Assembly: GCA_018266835.1 (NCBI GenBank)
Contig: JAFDZP010000006.1
Span: 152,284-216,283 of the forward strand
Origin: Bacteroidota bacterium
GTDB taxonomy: Bacteria; Bacteroidota; Ignavibacteria; Tepidaquicellales; Tepidaquicellaceae
DNA: 64,000 nucleotides
Reading direction: 5' to 3'
This document shows positions 62,628 to 64,000 of the stretch, one piece after another. The notes under the pieces are model-generated. The model made no database searches and was not told the origin of the DNA. It saw only the letters and a program-made list of their open reading frames with translations. Positions within the stretch are counted from its first letter, which is position 1; every line of letters starts with the position of its first letter. The translations under genes were made by a program, and so were the position numbers.

Positions 62628-63089
62628 CTATTTTAAAATTTTATTTATGTATTTCAGTTCTTCTAAAGATTTACTTAGTAATTTTTGGTTAGCTTCAAAT
62701 AATTCAGATTGGAAATCAGGACAGGTTATTTTAGAAAATTTCCTTCTCAATTTTTTGAAAATTTTTACGTTAGCTTCATTTTGTATTTTATAACCAAGTA
62801 TTGAATTAGTCTTCTCTTTATTATTATCATAATCCGTATTATTATCATAACCCGTACGCGAATTGTTGTTCCTACCATAAGTTTCATTTAAAATTTTCTC
62901 AATTGGAATATTTAATAAAACCGCGATTTCAAAAAATCTGTTTACTGAAGGAAGGCTTAAATTATTTTCATATTTATATAATAATTGAGAAGAAATGTTT
63001 AATAATTGAGCTAATTCAGATTGGCTTAGTTGTAAATTGCTACGATATGATTTTATTAAATGACCTAAATTAATTTGCTGGGGCTTCAT
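62628..63089 (-). CDS. XRE-family transcriptional regulator
   Basis: A 153-residue protein with an N-terminal lambda-repressor-type HTH: IKSYRSNLQLSQSELAQLL, ISSQLLYKYENN and a following helix LPSVNRFFEIAVLL. The rest is Asn/Asp-rich (a repeat of YDNN) then Lys-rich. It is transcribed in the same direction as the Ter operon, 220 bases upstream of the TerB start, and is therefore a good candidate for its regulator. Confidence 0.85.
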   Translation of the reverse strand: MKPQQINLGHLIKSYRSNLQLSQSELAQLLNISSQLLYKYENNLSLPSVNRFFEIAVLLNIPIEKILNETYGRNNNSRTGYDNNTDYDNNKEKTNSILGYKIQNEANVKIFKKLRRKFSKITCPDFQSELFEANQKLLSKSLEELKYINKILK

Positions 63090-63908
63090 TTATAGGAATA
63101 GGTTAAAAATTAATATGATATCTATGTATATTTTATTTTTATTTGAAGATTAATCAATACAAATTTAGTTAGTATTAATTTAATAGTAAATAACGCGAAA
63201 GTTTGTTTTTTCTTCGAGATTTTTTAAACCAACAGTTTAAATCCAAGATCTATTTTAATTTTCTTTATTTTAATTTTCTTGTATAAATTAAATTATTTTA
63301 AATTCGGTTAAATATTAAAGAGATTGTTTTTCAGAAGTATAAAATTATAGATCAATAGTGTTCTAATAATCTTAAAATGAGGCTGAACATTCCAAAAAAT
63401 GTAATGTTAGGAACTATGGGAGAAATATATGAAAATAAATAAGGATGTGCTGAGAAAAAAAAACTCATTTGTTGGTGAAATCGATAATAAAACAAATTAA
63501 TTTAAACAGATATCGTATTTTTTGGGTTATTTTTGGACATTTTTATATTTTCTCTGTTGGTTAGTAAAAGAAGATATATTAAATTTTTTGAAGAGTATAT
63601 TTAAAGTTATCAATAATTCCTAAGTATCTACAGATAAATAAAAACTTAAAACAAATTTGATTAAAATATTTGAATGCAATTATAAAATTTATGTAAATAA
63701 TACCCTTAATATTGAATATTATATAATAAATAATATATTTTACAATAAGTTTATAATTTAGTTTTAGAATAAGTGTTTTTACACAAATCAAAGAAGGGTT
63801 ATTTACTTTTAATTATCTAAACATGAACACGTGATAACTTAAAATTATCAATTACACTTAAAGTAAAATTAAATTTATTAGGTTTATTAATTATTAACAC
63901 TTGGATTA
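63090..63908. other. about 820 AT-rich bases without secure genes
   Basis: The region holds no long credible frame. A + strand mini-ORF at 63429-63500 reads as a 23-residue Lys/Asn-rich peptide with GGGAG 8-12 bases upstream, but too little information is present to call it a gene. The region may contain the right attachment junction of the island; no copy of the tRNA-Ala 3' end was found. Confidence 0.5.
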
Positions 63909-63944
63909 TAAAAAATGAGTTAAGGAAGTTTTTCCCTAACTCAT
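63909..63944 (-). terminator. intrinsic terminator of the gene at the right edge
   Basis: ATGAGTTA-A-GGAA (63915-63927) pairs with TTCC-C-TAACTCAT (63932-63944) around a four-base loop, one mismatch. On the - strand it is followed by TTTTTTATAA. It lies 35 bases after the stop of the 63979-63999 gene. Confidence 0.85.
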
Positions 63945-63978
63945 TTAATTTTAGACCTATATAATATTTTTATAATTA

Positions 63979-63999
63979 TTACTTCACAAGCACCATTCT
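63979..63999 (-). CDS. 3' end of a type IX secretion sorting-domain protein, partial
   Basis: The last codons before TAA read RMVLVK. Por secretion sorting domains end with (K/R)MVLVK-like strands, as the complete example in this window ends in KMILLK. Only six residues are visible, so the call rests on this ending plus the well-placed terminator downstream. If right, chromosomal sequence has been reached again at the right edge. Confidence 0.55.
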   Translation of the reverse strand, partial: RMVLVK

Positions 64000-64000
64000 T

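Noticed and set aside
63429..63500. 23-residue peptide gene or RiPP precursor
   Set aside because: A GGGAG motif lies upstream, but the peptide has no leader/core pattern and no maturation enzyme is near.
63579..63791. 70-residue hydrophobic ORF on the - strand
   Set aside because: Extremely AT-rich, Ile/Tyr/Phe/Lys composition typical of random AT-rich translation; no start signal or motif.

Overview
The window reads as a chromosome of a bacterium in the Ignavibacteria/Chlorobi-Bacteroidota neighbourhood. The evidence is two outer-membrane/secreted proteins with Por (type IX) secretion sorting tails, one complete (3685-4905, with the NYPNPFNPTT-type start) and one only as its last codons at the right edge (63979-63999), AT-rich DNA, and few Shine-Dalgarno motifs. 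The phylum call is inference from these signatures.

Layout. (1) 1-6131 is ordinary chromosome on the + strand: an oligopeptide/dipeptide ABC transporter operon (end of the permease, a lone HicB-like protein, two ATPases), an AraC regulator, a Ycf48-like beta-propeller with sorting tail, an Ntn-hydrolase amidase and tRNA-Ala(GGC). (2) From the tRNA rightwards, almost everything lies on the - strand and looks like an integrated genomic island: a tyrosine recombinase and excisionase-like protein directly beside the tRNA, with an 11-bp triple repeat in between. The island runs at most to about 63.9 kb, where a terminator and the tail of a sorting-domain gene suggest chromosome again; no copy of the tRNA 3' end was found there, so the distal junction is unproven. 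(3) 7.8-16.5 kb: a ClpP-like protein with a frameshifted GHKL ATPase, a cluster of small exported proteins behind a riboswitch-like leader, and a replication module whose polymerase-like gene has one in-frame stop. (4) 16.9-26.6 kb: a type I restriction-modification locus with two specificity genes and four cargo genes. (5) 26.7-29.4 kb: the only + strand genes of the island, encoding a HhH-GPD glycosylase-like protein, a uracil-DNA-glycosylase-like protein and a candidate nuclease. (6) 29.5-34.7 kb: a ubiquitin-like conjugation cassette (Ubl, E2-like, E1-like, JAMM peptidase) with DUF2958 and two acidic paralogues. (7) 35.0-49.0 kb: a long co-directional run of M19 dipeptidase-like, metallophosphoesterase, GH46 chitosanase-like, multi-TM protein, M15 peptidase with peptidoglycan-binding domain, beta-helix, TM-bearing patatin lipase, a 1403-residue histidine-kinase-like protein and a receiver fused to TM helices. 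(8) 49.8-62.4 kb: a Ter-type locus with TerC, OmpA-like protein, two TerD, a degenerate and a canonical Hsp70/actin-like ATPase, a tubulin-like GTPase, a membrane protein, a vWA-like lipoprotein, another lipoprotein and TerB, with an XRE regulator upstream.

Regions 4-8 look like a defence/conflict island. The two strongest candidates for undescribed systems are region 7 (sensor kinase + receiver + lipase + wall and lipid hydrolases) and region 8 (Ter proteins wired to tubulin-like and Hsp70-like ATPases). The glycosylase/UDG/nuclease trio in region 5 is a third, compact candidate. All family assignments come from reading motifs by eye; no database search was run.
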